64,000 nt of DNA from Novosphingobium sp. MW5 (lineage in GTDB: Bacteria > Pseudomonadota > Alphaproteobacteria > Sphingomonadales > Sphingomonadaceae): contig JAPCWB010000001.1 in NCBI GenBank assembly GCA_025938935.1, positions 3,162,001 through 3,226,000 of the forward strand, read 5' to 3'. Of this stretch, positions 55,392 to 64,000 are shown piece after piece (position 1 is the first letter of the stretch; each line of letters begins with the position of its first letter). The translations under genes were made by a program, and so were the position numbers. A model generated the notes under the pieces. That model had not been told where the DNA came from. It worked only from the letters and a program-made list of their open reading frames with translations, and searched no databases.

Positions 55392-55565
55392 TTCTCGCAG
55401 TGACGCAGAGAAGAAAATAAAGGCGCAGAGATGTTGCACCTACGGCGAAGCCGCTCTCCCCATCACGGATTGGACTGGGCGGCAGCTTCGGTAATTTGAA
55501 GGATGCCTTCCGCTCAAGGAGCCCCCTCTGCGTCTCCTCTTCCTTTCTCCGCGTCTCTGCGAGAA
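55392..55565. repeat. REPIN-like long inverted repeat between the small protein and tatC
   Basis: In the 390-base gene-free stretch 55272-55660, arms 55392-55430 and 55526-55565 form an imperfect inverted repeat whose ends both read TTCTCGCAG..GACGC..GAGAA. A further small hairpin (ATTCCGC/GCGGAAT) lies at 55373-55390. The 95-base middle carries no gene that I can support. The pattern resembles dispersed Sphingomonad repeats. Confidence 0.65.
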
Positions 55566-55660
55566 CTATTCTGCTCTTGCCAAGAAGCGCCGAGGCAGCG
55601 GGATACCACTCGCCTCGAAGCCATCAGACAGAAGGCGCTGCTATCGGGCCGGAGCCCGGC

Positions 55661-56488
55661 TCAATCCTGCGAAGTCAGATCCTGCCGCGGTACGGGCGCG
55701 ATCGCCTGGGCCGAAGCCTCAGCCTCTTCCCTCGCCTTGGCCTTGGCGTCGTTCCGCTCGGTCACATACATGATCAGCAGCGCGCCCTCGAACAGCAGGA
55801 ACAGCGGCACCGCCAGCATCAGCTGTGACAGCACGTCAGGCGGGGTAATCACCGCCGCGAGCACGGTGATGCCTACGATCACATAACGCCGCGCGCCGGA
55901 AAGCTGCGCGCGGCTGACGATCCCGGCACGGTTGAGCAGCAGCAGCAGGATCGGCAGCAGGAAGCTGAAGCCGAAGGCGAGGATGAACTGCATGACCAGG
56001 CCAAGGTAATCCTCGGAACTGGGCATGGCCTCGATCTGGAGGCCGCCCTGCGTGCCCTGGAAACCGAGGAACCATTTGAACGCCGTGGGCATGACCTCGT
56101 AATAGGCCAGCGCGCCGCCGCCGATGAACATGATCGGAGTCATCAGCAGGAAGGGCAGAAATGCCTTCTTTTCCTTGGCGTAGAGCCCCGGCGCGATGAA
56201 GGCCCATAGCTGGTTGGCGATGATCGGGAAGCTGATGAAGAAGCCGGCGAAGACTGCCACCTTCAATTCGACGAAGAACTGGCCGTAGAGCTTGGTAAAG
56301 ACCAGCCGCGACTGCCCCGCCTCAACCAGCGGCTGGACCAGAAAGCCCAGGATGTCGCGGGCGAAATAGAGACAGATGCCGAAGGCGATGAGCAGCGCGA
56401 AGATGCAGCGCATCAACCGCGTGCGCAGCTCGATCAGGTGATCGAGGAGCGGTGCCTGGCTTTCGTCGATGTCGCGGATCTTGAACAC
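55661..56488 (-). CDS. tatC: Sec-independent protein translocase TatC
   Basis: The 275-residue protein has six predicted helices with TatC hallmarks: DESQAPLLDHLIELRTRLMRCI at the N terminus, FFVELKVAVFAGFFISFPIIANQLWAFIAPGLYAKEKK and a C-terminal helical bundle. TatC binds twin-arginine signal peptides in the Tat export machine. The C-terminal tail of about 30 residues is acidic/basic. It follows tatB by 3 bases. Confidence 0.95.
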   Translation of the reverse strand: MFKIRDIDESQAPLLDHLIELRTRLMRCIFALLIAFGICLYFARDILGFLVQPLVEAGQSRLVFTKLYGQFFVELKVAVFAGFFISFPIIANQLWAFIAPGLYAKEKKAFLPFLLMTPIMFIGGGALAYYEVMPTAFKWFLGFQGTQGGLQIEAMPSSEDYLGLVMQFILAFGFSFLLPILLLLLNRAGIVSRAQLSGARRYVIVGITVLAAVITPPDVLSQLMLAVPLFLLFEGALLIMYVTERNDAKAKAREEAEASAQAIAPVPRQDLTSQD

Positions 56489-56491
56489 GGC

Positions 56492-56875
56492 TCAGCCTTC
56501 CTTCTGCGGGCTGGCGAGCGGCAGTTCCGGGGCAGCTTCCTCCGCCTTGGCGGTTTCGGCCGGCGGGGTCAGCGGCAGCATGGCGGCATTGCCTTCCGCC
56601 GCCGCGGCGGCAGCCTGCGATTCGGCGTCAGGCCCCGGATCGGGATGGGCGGCAAGGATCGCGGCGTTCTGTTCGCGCCACTTCTTTTCCATCTCTTCCA
56701 GTTCAGCCTCGCGGATCATCGTTTCGATGCCCGAACGGAAATGGCCGGAAACGCGCCGCACCTTCGCCATCCAGCGCCCGACGGTGCGAAGCGCATTGGG
56801 GAGGTCCTTGGGACCGATGACCACGATCGCCACGATGGCGATCAGCAGCATCTCGTCGAAGCCGACGTCAAACAT
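56492..56875 (-). CDS. tatB: Sec-independent protein translocase TatB
   Basis: The 127-residue protein starts MFDVGFDEMLLIAIVAIVVIGPKDLPNALRTVGRWM, the TatB N-terminal helix with the GP hinge, followed by an amphipathic helix and an acidic Pro/Ala tail. It acts with TatC in substrate recognition. The order tatA-tatB-tatC is standard. Confidence 0.93.
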   Translation of the reverse strand: MFDVGFDEMLLIAIVAIVVIGPKDLPNALRTVGRWMAKVRRVSGHFRSGIETMIREAELEEMEKKWREQNAAILAAHPDPGPDAESQAAAAAAEGNAAMLPLTPPAETAKAEEAAPELPLASPQKEG

Positions 56876-56887
56876 GGGAAAAGCGGC

Positions 56888-57139
56888 TTATTCGCCGGTC
56901 TTGGTCGTATCGGCGGTGGTCTGCGTGGGCGCTGCTTCCGGCGCGGGTGCAGCGGCGGGCGGCGGGATCTGCGCGGGCGGCGGCGGTACGGGCTTGTTGT
57001 CCTCGTCAGCCATGCCCTGCTTGAAGCTCTTCAGCCCCTTGCCGAATTCACCCATGACATCGGCCACGCGGCCACGGCCGAACAGCACGAGGACGACGAT
57101 CAGCACCACGATCCAGTGCCAGGCAGACCCGAAACCCAT
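56888..57139 (-). CDS. tatA: Sec-independent protein translocase TatA
   Basis: From ATG 57139 the 83-residue protein reads [43 protein letters not shown], the TatA membrane helix, hinge and amphipathic helix, with a Pro/Ala-rich tail. It forms the Tat pore with TatB and TatC. An upstream frame to 57178 lacks family similarity. Confidence 0.93.
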   Translation of the reverse strand: MGFGSAWHWIVVLIVVLVLFGRGRVADVMGEFGKGLKSFKQGMADEDNKPVPPPPAQIPPPAAAPAPEAAPTQTTADTTKTGE

Positions 57140-57203
57140 TTCGAAATACTCCGCAAAAGCGCCGTGCGCCGAACGCACGACCAGCGCCCCTTCGCAGGGC
57201 TAT

Positions 57204-57851
57204 CTAGGCGCTTTCATCCTCGCTTGCCAGCCCGTCAGACCAATTTTCATCGCCCTCATCGGCAGGCTCTCCGGCAGGCGGTTCTTCGCCCTTTTCTGCC
57301 ATGGCCGCTTCCAGCGCATCGTCGACAGGATCGAGCAAACCTGCGGCCTTGAGCTCGTCGATGCCCGGCAGGTCCTTGCGCGATGACAGGCCGAAATGGG
57401 CGAGGAATTCGTTCGTCGTCGCATAGATCACCGGTCGCCCCGGCACCTCGCGCCGTCCGGCCACGCGCACCCAGCCGGCTTCGAGCAGGACGTCGAGCGT
57501 GCCTTTGGCTGTCTGCACACCGCGGATCGACTCGATCTCGGCGCGGCTGACGGGTTCGTGATAGGCGACGATCGCCAATGTTTCGGTAGCCGCGCGAGAA
57601 AGGCGGCGGCTCTCCTCGCGCTCGCGGCGAAGCAGGTGGGCAAGGTCGGGCGACGTCTGGAAATGCCAGCGCCCGCCTCGCTCGACCACGGCAATGCCTC
57701 GCCCTTCATAGTGAGCGGCGAGTTCGCGCAGCGCTGCCTTGACCTCTGCCCCGCCGAGGTGCGCGGAAATGGCCTCCGCGGTCATCGGCATTTCGGCAGC
57801 GAACAGCGTCGCCTCCACCGCGCGGACAAGGTCGTCGGGGCGCTCGCTCAT
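57204..57851 (-). CDS. scpB: Segregation and condensation protein B
   Basis: The 215-residue protein has two winged-helix domains with the ScpB segments VRAVEATLFAAEMPMTAEAIS, ETLAIVAYHEPVSRAEIESIRGV and RPVIYATTNEFLAHFGLSSRKDLPGIDEL. ScpB is the dimeric kleisin-associated subunit of the SMC-ScpAB complex. The ATG overlaps scpA by 4 bases. An acidic tail of about 35 residues follows the domains. Confidence 0.94.
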   Translation of the reverse strand: MSERPDDLVRAVEATLFAAEMPMTAEAISAHLGGAEVKAALRELAAHYEGRGIAVVERGGRWHFQTSPDLAHLLRREREESRRLSRAATETLAIVAYHEPVSRAEIESIRGVQTAKGTLDVLLEAGWVRVAGRREVPGRPVIYATTNEFLAHFGLSSRKDLPGIDELKAAGLLDPVDDALEAAMAEKGEEPPAGEPADEGDENWSDGLASEDESA

Positions 57852-58654
57852 GCCGCCGCCTTCCGCCGCAGCCGCAGCGGACCGAACACTTCGTCCTGCT
57901 CCATTTCCGCCTTGCCCAGCCGCGCCAGTTCCAGCGCGGCCACGAAGCTGGAGGCAAGCGCCGAGCGCTTCAGCCGCTTGTCGGCATGCGGCGGCAGGAA
58001 ATCGCGCAGCTCGATCCAGTCGAGCGTGACGCCGAGCATCGAAGACACGCGGGCCAGCGCCGAATCGAGCGTCATCACCATGCGGTCCCGCACCATGTGG
58101 ACCACCGGCTGGGTGCGCACCTTGACCTGGCCATAGGCCTGGACGAGGTCGAACCAGTCGCATTGCCACAGGTTCTTGCGATCGATCCGCAGCCCCTCGG
58201 GCGCGCCACGCAGGAAGACGTCGCGGCCCAGCCGGTCACGCCCCATCAGCCGCGCCGCGGCATCGCGCATGGCGGCGAGCCGCTGGAGGCGCAGTTGCAG
58301 GCGCAGGGCCAGTTCCTCGGCGCTCGGCTCCTCCTGCTCCTCACGCGGGAGGAGGAGCGATGATTTCAGGTAAGCCAGCCAGGCCGCCATGACGAGGTAA
58401 TCGGCGGCGAGCTCCAACCGCAACGCCTCGGCGCGCTCGATGTAGTTGAGGTACTGGTCGACAAGGCCGAGGATCGAGATCTTGCGCAGGTCCACCTTCT
58501 GGCGCCGGGCAAGGTCTAGCAGCAGGTCGAGCGGCCCTTCCCAGCCATCGAGTTCCAGATAGAGCGCCTCATCCGCGCCCGCCGCGGCTGCCGGGCCGGT
58601 CCAGTCATCCTCCGCCTGCGCGGGCGCGCCGAGGTCGAGATCCTGCTGGCTCAT
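57848..58654 (-). CDS. scpA: Segregation and condensation protein A
   Basis: The 268-residue kleisin starts at ATG 58654; an in-frame extension upstream lies inside nagZ. It has YLELDGWEGPLDLLLDLARRQKVDLRKISILGLVDQYLNYI, the SMC-binding N terminus, and the C-terminal winged helix FVAALELARLGKAEMEQDEVFGPLRL. It bridges SMC dimers during chromosome segregation. It overlaps nagZ and scpB by 4 bases each. Confidence 0.94.
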   Translation of the reverse strand: MSQQDLDLGAPAQAEDDWTGPAAAAGADEALYLELDGWEGPLDLLLDLARRQKVDLRKISILGLVDQYLNYIERAEALRLELAADYLVMAAWLAYLKSSLLLPREEQEEPSAEELALRLQLRLQRLAAMRDAAARLMGRDRLGRDVFLRGAPEGLRIDRKNLWQCDWFDLVQAYGQVKVRTQPVVHMVRDRMVMTLDSALARVSSMLGVTLDWIELRDFLPPHADKRLKRSALASSFVAALELARLGKAEMEQDEVFGPLRLRRKAAA

Positions 58655-59673
58655 GCGGCTGCCCCGGTTAGCGCCAGCAGGGCATCGCGCTTGGCGATCA
58701 GCTCGCCCTGAGATCCGGTGCGGTCCAGCGGCACCCGCGTCGGCGCCAGCGCGCGTTCGAGCCGCGCGGCGCTGTCGGCACGGATATCCGGGCAAGTCCG
58801 CGCGATGCCGAGCATATCATCCATCTTGGCCCAGCAATTGAGCGCAATGTCGCAGCCCGCCGCCAGCGCGCGCGCGGCATTGTCCGGCACCGGTCCGGAG
58901 AGCGCCTGCATGTCCATGTCATCGGTCAGCAGCAGGCCATCAAAGCCGATCCGCCGCCGGATGATCTCCCCCACCACGAAGGGCGAGAGCGTGCCGGGGT
59001 TCCCCGCATCCCAGGCGGTATAGCGCACGTGCGCGGTCATCCCCATGGCTGCACCGGACAGCGCCTTGAACGGGGCCATGTCGCGCTCGAGCTCTTCCTC
59101 GCTGGCGGTGACGGTGGGCAGTTCCTTGTGACTGTCCGCAGCCGCGCGGCCGTGGCCGGGGATGTGCTTGATCGTCCCCGCCACTCCCCCGCGCGCCAGG
59201 CCATCGAGCACGGCGCGGCCAATCGCCGCCACGCGCATGGGTTCGAAGCCATAGGCGCGGTCCCCGATCACGTCGTGCGCCCCCTCGGCCCGCACATCGA
59301 GCACGGGGGCGTGAGTGCAGGAAATGCCGACTTCGGCGAGGTCGATGGCCAAGGCCTCGGCATTGGTCCGCGCCGCCTCAATCGCGCTGGCCGGGGCCAC
59401 GTCATAGAGCGCATCGAAAGCGGCACCCGCCGGATAGGCCGCCCAGACCGGCGGCTTCATCCGCGCGACGCGGCCGCCTTCCTGGTCAATGGTGATCAGC
59501 AGGCGATCCCGCCCGTGCAGCGCGCGCAGCGAATCGGTCAGCGCGCGGACCTGTTCGCGGGTTTCGATGTTGCGGCCGAACAGGATGTAGCCAGCCGGAT
59601 CGGCGTCCAGAAAGAACGCGCGTTCGTCAGCAGTCAGCTCTAAACCCGAAAGGCCGAAAATCGCAGGAACCAT
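58651..59673 (-). CDS. nagZ: Beta-N-acetylhexosaminidase, peptidoglycan recycling
   Basis: The 340-residue GH3 enzyme has LITIDQEGGRVARMKPP, the catalytic loop KHIPGHGRAAADSHKELP with the His-Asp general acid pair, and the nucleophile Asp in LLLTDDMDMQAL. It removes GlcNAc from muropeptides in the cytoplasm. In other bacteria this step makes signals that control beta-lactamase genes; the link to the B3 lactamase in this window is speculative. Confidence 0.95.
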   Translation of the reverse strand: MVPAIFGLSGLELTADERAFFLDADPAGYILFGRNIETREQVRALTDSLRALHGRDRLLITIDQEGGRVARMKPPVWAAYPAGAAFDALYDVAPASAIEAARTNAEALAIDLAEVGISCTHAPVLDVRAEGAHDVIGDRAYGFEPMRVAAIGRAVLDGLARGGVAGTIKHIPGHGRAAADSHKELPTVTASEEELERDMAPFKALSGAAMGMTAHVRYTAWDAGNPGTLSPFVVGEIIRRRIGFDGLLLTDDMDMQALSGPVPDNAARALAAGCDIALNCWAKMDDMLGIARTCPDIRADSAARLERALAPTRVPLDRTGSQGELIAKRDALLALTGAAA

Positions 59674-59737
59674 GGCTGCGAAACTGGCCCCCGCGCGCCA
59701 TCAATGCAAGCGCGCGGAGAGCCGGAACCGTGGAATA

Positions 59738-60463
59738 TTACCGCTTCACCTGGCAGGAAATGCCCGCCGACTTCAGCTTGCCGCAGAGGGCATCCGCAGC
59801 AGCGGCATCACCGGCGACAGCCTGCAGGCGATAGACCTTGCCGATGTCGGCCGTGCCTTCGACCACGCGGTGGCTGACGCCCTTGAGCGCTTCGGTGCGG
59901 CCCGCGAGAGTGGCCCAGCCCTGCTCAGCCTTTTCGCGGCTGCCGAAAGCACCGACCTGCACGCCGACGCCGCCCATTGCCGGGGCTGCGCCCGCGCCTG
60001 CGGGGGTTCCGGCATCGATCGAAGGCTTGGGCGCTTCGCCGCCGCCCGCCAACTTGGGCGCGGCATCCTTGCCCTGGGCGACCGAATAGGAGGTGTCTCC
60101 CTGCCCGGCGAAGCTCTTGCCGCCCGGGTTCTTGGGCGCTTCCTTGTAAGGTTCGGTCGGCGCGGCAATCGTGCTGCCGTCCGCCACCAGCGCGGGGTCG
60201 GGAGTGCGGTGGCTGAACCACCAGATGGCGTAGACGATCGCGGCCAGCGCCAGCAAACCGGCGAGGACGAAACCGAAGACGCGCGCGCCGTCGACGCCTT
60301 CTTCGTCGTAATCGTCGTCCGCCGATTCGAGCCACGGCAGGCGGTCGTCCTCGTCGAGGTCGAGCTCCTTGGGCTCTTCGTTATCGTAAACTGCCTGTTC
60401 TACGGCTTCCTGGGCGTCATCTGCGCCATAGTCTTCCGGATCCCGGCCGTTACCTTCGATCAT
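59738..60463 (-). CDS. SPOR domain membrane protein
   Basis: The 241-residue protein has an acidic cytoplasmic N terminus (about 1-60), one membrane helix (VFGFVLAGLLALAAIVYAIWWF), a Gly/Pro/Lys linker and a C-terminal SPOR domain (about 165-240, GVGVQVGAFGSREKAEQGWATL). SPOR domains bind denuded septal peptidoglycan, so a role in division is likely. It is located between argS and nagZ, the conserved order. Confidence 0.9.
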   Translation of the reverse strand: MIEGNGRDPEDYGADDAQEAVEQAVYDNEEPKELDLDEDDRLPWLESADDDYDEEGVDGARVFGFVLAGLLALAAIVYAIWWFSHRTPDPALVADGSTIAAPTEPYKEAPKNPGGKSFAGQGDTSYSVAQGKDAAPKLAGGGEAPKPSIDAGTPAGAGAAPAMGGVGVQVGAFGSREKAEQGWATLAGRTEALKGVSHRVVEGTADIGKVYRLQAVAGDAAAADALCGKLKSAGISCQVKR

Positions 60464-60496
60464 TGCGCCCTCCGCAGCTGCCCCCCGGGGCAGCGG

Positions 60497-62242
60497 TTAC
60501 ATCTCTTCGACGGCTTCCACGCCAAGGATGGCGAGCCCGTTTCGTATCAGTTGCCCGATTTGTGCGGCGAGGAAAAGCCTCGCGCTTGTAACCGCTTGAT
60601 CCTGTGCCACTATGAACCGCTTTTCGGGGCGGTCATTGCCGACGTTGTAGAACGAATGGAACGCCGCGGCGAGGTCATAGAGATAGAAGGCGATGCGGTG
60701 CGGTTCGCGCGCCACGGCGGCAGCCTCGACCAGCCGCGGGAACTGAGCCGCGACCTTGAGCAGTTCCATCTCTTCCGCGCCCAGCCGGTCAAGGTGCTGG
60801 TCTGAAGGCACGATCCCCGCTTCCGCGCCCTTGCGTAGGTTGCTGCGGATGCGCGCGTGGGCGTACTGTACGTAGAAGACCGGGTTGTCCTTCGATGCCT
60901 CGACCACCTTGTCGAAGTCGAAGTCCATCTGCGCGTCGGGCTTGCGGGTCAGCATGGTGAAGCGGACGACGTCCTTGCCCACCATTTCCACGACATCGGC
61001 CAGCGTCACGAAATTGCCCGCGCGCTTGGACATCTTGAACGGCTGGCCGCCCTTCATCAGCTGGACCATCTGCACCAGCTTGACCTCGAAGGGGGTGGGC
61101 GAGCCATCCGCGCCGGTCATGGCGGCAACGGCGGCCTTGATGCGCTTTACCGTGCCCGCATGGTCCGCGCCCCAGATATCGACGAGGGCATCGGCGCTCT
61201 GAGCCTTCTGGAAGTGATAGGCGAGATCGGCGCCGAAATAGGTCCATTCGCCCGAGCTCTTCTTGATCGGGCGGTCCTGGTCGTCACCGAACTTCGTCGA
61301 ACGGAACAGCGGCAGTTCGACCGGCTCCCAGTCCTCGGGCGTCTTGCCCTTGGGCGCTTCAAGCTGGCCGTCATAGACGAGATCATGCGCGCGCAGCCAC
61401 TTCTCCGCCTCTTCCGGCTTTCCGGCGGCCTGCAATTCGGCCTCGGAGGAGAACAGGTCGTGATGGATGCCGAGCAGCGCGAGATCGTCCTTGATCATCG
61501 CCAGCATGGCGGCAACCGCGCGGGTGCGGAACAGGACGAGCCATTCGCTTTCAGGTGCCTTGGCGTACTTGTCGCCGAATTCGGCGGCCAGCGCCTCACC
61601 CGCGGGGATCAGGTATTCGCCGGGATAGAGCCCTTCCGGAATCTCGCCGACCTCTTCGCCCAGCGCCTCGCGGTAACGGACGTGCGCCGAGCGGGCGAGC
61701 ACGTCGACCTGTGCGCCGGCGTCATTGACGTAGTATTCGCGGATAACCTTGTGGCCCGACCATTCGAGCAGGCTTGCCAGCGCATCGCCGACCACCGCGC
61801 CGCGGCAATGGCCCATGTGCATGGGGCCGGTCGGGTTGGCCGAGACATATTCAACGTTGACCGTCGATCCGCCGCCCATCGTGGAGCGGCCATAATCAAC
61901 GCCCAGCGCGGCAATCGCGCGCAGTTCGTCGATCCACGCAGAGTCAGCCAGCCGCAGGTTGATGAAGCCGGGCCCGGCGATTTCGGCGCTGGTCACTCCG
62001 GGAACCTTGGTCAATTCGCCCACCAGCGCCTCGGCCAACGCGCGCGGGTTTGTGCCGGCGCCCTTGGCCAGCACCATGGCGGCATTGGTGGCCAGATCGC
62101 CGTGCGAGGTATCGCGCGGCGGCTCAACCGTGACATTGCCGCGCGGCAAGCCCGCGGGCAGCACGCCCGAGGCTTCCAGCGCGTCAAGCGCAGCGGAAAG
62201 GTGGCCGGAATAGGCGGCGTAGAGCGTTTTGGTCTCGGACAT
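60497..62242 (-). CDS. argS: Arginine-tRNA ligase
   Basis: The 581-residue class I synthetase has the N-terminal Add-1 domain, the HIGH motif as HMGH in [15 protein letters not shown], the KMSKS-like [10 protein letters not shown] and the C-terminal anticodon-binding helical domain (about 450-581) with [34 protein letters not shown]. It charges tRNA-Arg with arginine. It is 33 bases upstream of the SPOR gene on the same strand. Confidence 0.97.
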   Translation of the reverse strand: MSETKTLYAAYSGHLSAALDALEASGVLPAGLPRGNVTVEPPRDTSHGDLATNAAMVLAKGAGTNPRALAEALVGELTKVPGVTSAEIAGPGFINLRLADSAWIDELRAIAALGVDYGRSTMGGGSTVNVEYVSANPTGPMHMGHCRGAVVGDALASLLEWSGHKVIREYYVNDAGAQVDVLARSAHVRYREALGEEVGEIPEGLYPGEYLIPAGEALAAEFGDKYAKAPESEWLVLFRTRAVAAMLAMIKDDLALLGIHHDLFSSEAELQAAGKPEEAEKWLRAHDLVYDGQLEAPKGKTPEDWEPVELPLFRSTKFGDDQDRPIKKSSGEWTYFGADLAYHFQKAQSADALVDIWGADHAGTVKRIKAAVAAMTGADGSPTPFEVKLVQMVQLMKGGQPFKMSKRAGNFVTLADVVEMVGKDVVRFTMLTRKPDAQMDFDFDKVVEASKDNPVFYVQYAHARIRSNLRKGAEAGIVPSDQHLDRLGAEEMELLKVAAQFPRLVEAAAVAREPHRIAFYLYDLAAAFHSFYNVGNDRPEKRFIVAQDQAVTSARLFLAAQIGQLIRNGLAILGVEAVEEM

Positions 62243-62308
62243 GGGGGGCCGTTAGCCGATTGGCGCGCAATCGGAAAGGGCCGGGACTGCGCCCACTTCA
62301 TTCATCAG

Positions 62309-62402
62309 TCGTCATTGCGAGGCTGAAGGCGGCGGCGATCCAGGGGCCGTTGCGCCATTTCACCTGGATTGCTCGGTCAGCTTCGCCTCCTCGCAATGAC
62401 GA
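62309..62402. repeat. REP-like inverted repeat between argS and the lipoprotein gene
   Basis: TCGTCATTGCGAGG (62309-62322) is exactly complementary to 62389-62402. The inner ATCCAGG and CCTGGAT blocks also match. This CGTCATTGCGAGG palindrome is a repeat type that I recognise as widespread in alphaproteobacterial genomes. It fills most of the gap between two co-oriented genes. Confidence 0.7.
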
Positions 62403-62415
62403 GGCGCCGCTTGAA

Positions 62416-63066
62416 TTACCGCGTGGCGTTGTAGTTCAGCTGATCCTGGTTCAGCTGGAAGCCGACCAGCACTTCAAAGGTCGCGCGGTTCACCGCGGCG
62501 CGGATTTCCGGGCGCGAGAGCGGATCGGTCGCCGCGTCGGCGTCGCCGGCCTTGCGCTTGCGGGTGATTTCGGCGCGGATTTCGGGCGGCAGGGTAGCTT
62601 CCGCCTTGTCGACATAGGCCGATGCCTGGCCGCGAGCCTGGGCGCGTTCCTGGCCATCGGCGAAGTTCAGCGTTACCGTGCCGACTCGCTTGGAGATGAC
62701 CGCCGAACGGCCGCGCAGGACGGTGACGAAATAGGGCACCTGAACGGTGCGCGCCCCGCGCACGTCCGTGCGGCGGCCAAGCACGTCGAAAGTCGAGGTC
62801 GAATAGACCTTGGCGCCGGCTTCGTTGCACTGGGTGCGCAGGTTGGTCATCGCCGCGGTGACGTCGATCGCGGCGGCATCGGTCGCGCCCGGGGTGGTGA
62901 ACAGCGTGATGTCGCCGGTATAGTCCGGAATGCCGACCGCCGGGCAGGCGGTGCGCACGGCCGTAATGCCCACGCCTTCATCGACAACGATGTCACCGGT
63001 GCTGCGGCATCCGGCAAGCGCGGCAACAAGGGCAGTGGCGGCAAACAGGCGAGCGCGGGCAGTCAT
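62416..63066 (-). CDS. Lipoprotein of unknown function
   Basis: The 216-residue protein has a signal peptide with lipobox ALAGC. The mature part contains CPAVGIPDYTGDITLFTTPGAT, VQVPYFVTVLRGRSAVISKRVG and VTLNFADGQERAQARGQASAYVDKA. Related-looking exported proteins occur in Sphingomonads. No function is known. It is divergent from ispH by about 70 bases. Confidence 0.82.
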   Translation of the reverse strand: MTARARLFAATALVAALAGCRSTGDIVVDEGVGITAVRTACPAVGIPDYTGDITLFTTPGATDAAAIDVTAAMTNLRTQCNEAGAKVYSTSTFDVLGRRTDVRGARTVQVPYFVTVLRGRSAVISKRVGTVTLNFADGQERAQARGQASAYVDKAEATLPPEIRAEITRKRKAGDADAATDPLSRPEIRAAVNRATFEVLVGFQLNQDQLNYNATR

Positions 63067-63137
63067 CGCAGCAGGGTTCCTTCAAAATCGTTTTGCCGCC
63101 CTAGCGGCTGGGCGCACGAAGCGCTAGGGGGCACGAA

Positions 63138-64000
63138 ATGAACGCCGCATTATCCGACAGCCCGCTTCGCCTCATCATCGCGGCCCCGCGCGGTTTCTGC
63201 GCGGGCGTCGATCGGGCGATCGATATCGTTGAGCTGGCGCTGAAGCGCTATGGCCCGCCGGTCTATGTCCGGCACGAAATCGTCCACAACCGCTTCGTGG
63301 TGGACAGCCTGAAGGCCAAGGGCGCGATTTTCGTCGAGGAGCTGGACGAAGTGCCGGACGGCGTCCCGGTGATCTTCAGCGCTCACGGCGTGCCGAAATC
63401 GGTGCCTGCCGAGGCGACCACCCGTGGGCTCGAATGGCTCGACGCCACTTGCCCGCTGGTCAGCAAGGTCCACCGCCAGGCCGAACGCCAGATCGAGGCG
63501 GGACGGCACATCGTCTTCATCGGCCACCGCGGCCATCCCGAGGTGATCGGCACGCTGGGCCAGGTGCCCGAGGGCGAGATCACCCTGGTCGAGACTGTGG
63601 CGGACGTCGAATCGCTGACTTTCGCGGATGATGCCCCGCTGGCCTTCCTCACCCAGACCACGCTTTCGGTCGACGATACTGCCGCCGTGGTCGCGGCGCT
63701 GCGGGCGCGCTATCCGCAGATCGCCGGGCCCAAGGCGGAGGACATCTGCTATGCCACGTCGAACCGGCAGGCCGCGGTCAAGCAGATCGCGCCCGACTGC
63801 GACCTGGTGCTGGTGATCGGCGCTCCCAACAGCTCGAACTCGGTGCGGCTGGTCGAAGTGGCCGAGCGCTGCGGCACGCCTGCAAGGCTGCTGCAACGCG
63901 GGAGCGAGATCGATCCAGCGTGGTTCGAAGGTGTCAACACGGTTGGCCTCACCGCCGGTGCTTCCGCGCCAGAGGAACTGGTCCGCGAAGTGGTGGACCG
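63138..64000 (+). CDS. ispH: 4-hydroxy-3-methylbut-2-enyl diphosphate reductase, 3' truncated by window edge
   Basis: The frame is open from ATG 63138 to the window end, giving 287 residues of a protein usually 310-330 long. The three Fe-S cluster cysteines are visible: [23 protein letters not shown] and ICYATSNRQ. So are the active-site His residues ([15 protein letters not shown]) and NSSNS. IspH makes IPP and DMAPP in the last step of the MEP isoprenoid pathway in the cytoplasm. Confidence 0.95.
   Translation, partial: MNAALSDSPLRLIIAAPRGFCAGVDRAIDIVELALKRYGPPVYVRHEIVHNRFVVDSLKAKGAIFVEELDEVPDGVPVIFSAHGVPKSVPAEATTRGLEWLDATCPLVSKVHRQAERQIEAGRHIVFIGHRGHPEVIGTLGQVPEGEITLVETVADVESLTFADDAPLAFLTQTTLSVDDTAAVVAALRARYPQIAGPKAEDICYATSNRQAAVKQIAPDCDLVLVIGAPNSSNSVRLVEVAERCGTPARLLQRGSEIDPAWFEGVNTVGLTAGASAPEELVREVVD

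Overview
The window comes from a high-GC alphaproteobacterium, most likely a member of the Sphingomonadales (Novosphingobium/Erythrobacter-like). The evidence is the sdhC-sdhD-sdhA order, the argS-SPOR-nagZ-scpA-scpB-tatA-tatB-tatC block, the bamD...recN...ligA neighbourhood, a large TonB-dependent receptor, 2-oxoglutarate dioxygenases and several Sphingomonad-style palindromic repeats. The assignment rests on gene content and order read by eye; no database was searched. No tRNA, rRNA, CRISPR array, transposase or prophage gene was found.

Layout. 1-4.3 kb: a tightly packed operon of small detoxification-type proteins (tandem DUF1428, two VOC proteins, two glutathione S-transferases, a DHFR-like reductase, an SRPBCC protein). 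4.3-9.3 kb: J-domain protein, then bolA-pirin-epoxide hydrolase, an M28 peptidase and a hydroxybutyrate-dehydrogenase-like SDR. 9.3-9.6 kb: a 269-bp palindromic element able to fold as a three-way junction. 9.6-17.8 kb: zinc metallopeptidase, secreted basic protein, FMN-dependent alpha-hydroxy-acid oxidase, a GIY-YIG nuclease gene framed by 59-bp inverted repeats, creD, a BlaR1/BlaI-type pair and an LLM flavin oxidoreductase. 17.9-25.4 kb: unknown secreted protein, sdhADC without sdhB, SDR, B3 metallo-beta-lactamase, prmA, PilZ protein. 25.4-35.7 kb: ligA, envelope proteins, recN, a TonB receptor with YezD and an Rrf2 regulator, bamD. 35.9-46.1 kb: three MFS transporters, NTF2-like and SMP-30 proteins, a very large exported protein of unknown function, two tandem TauD/TfdA dioxygenases. 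46.2-54.8 kb: TIR-TPR membrane protein, lipoprotein, serine protease, threonine ammonia-lyase, VanZ protein, hydroxyisobutyrate-type dehydrogenase, amidohydrolase. 55-64 kb: small membrane protein, tatCBA, scpBA, nagZ, SPOR protein, argS, lipoprotein and the start of ispH.

Six genes (near 2.53, 6.39, 10.03, 22.22, 30.36 and 42.30 kb) each carry one single-base frameshift that splits an otherwise convincing protein. One is the core repair gene recN. Two lie in G/C homopolymers and three at the pentamer CCAGT. This looks more like residual long-read assembly error than true gene decay, and the affected genes are described as if intact but flagged.

The features most worth following up are the three-way-junction palindrome (9309-9577), the inverted-repeat-framed GIY-YIG gene (12533-12958), the Rrf2-YezD-TonB receptor module lodged between bamD and recN, the TIR protein with a twin-arginine-like membrane anchor, and the roughly 840-residue exported protein at 40-42.5 kb.
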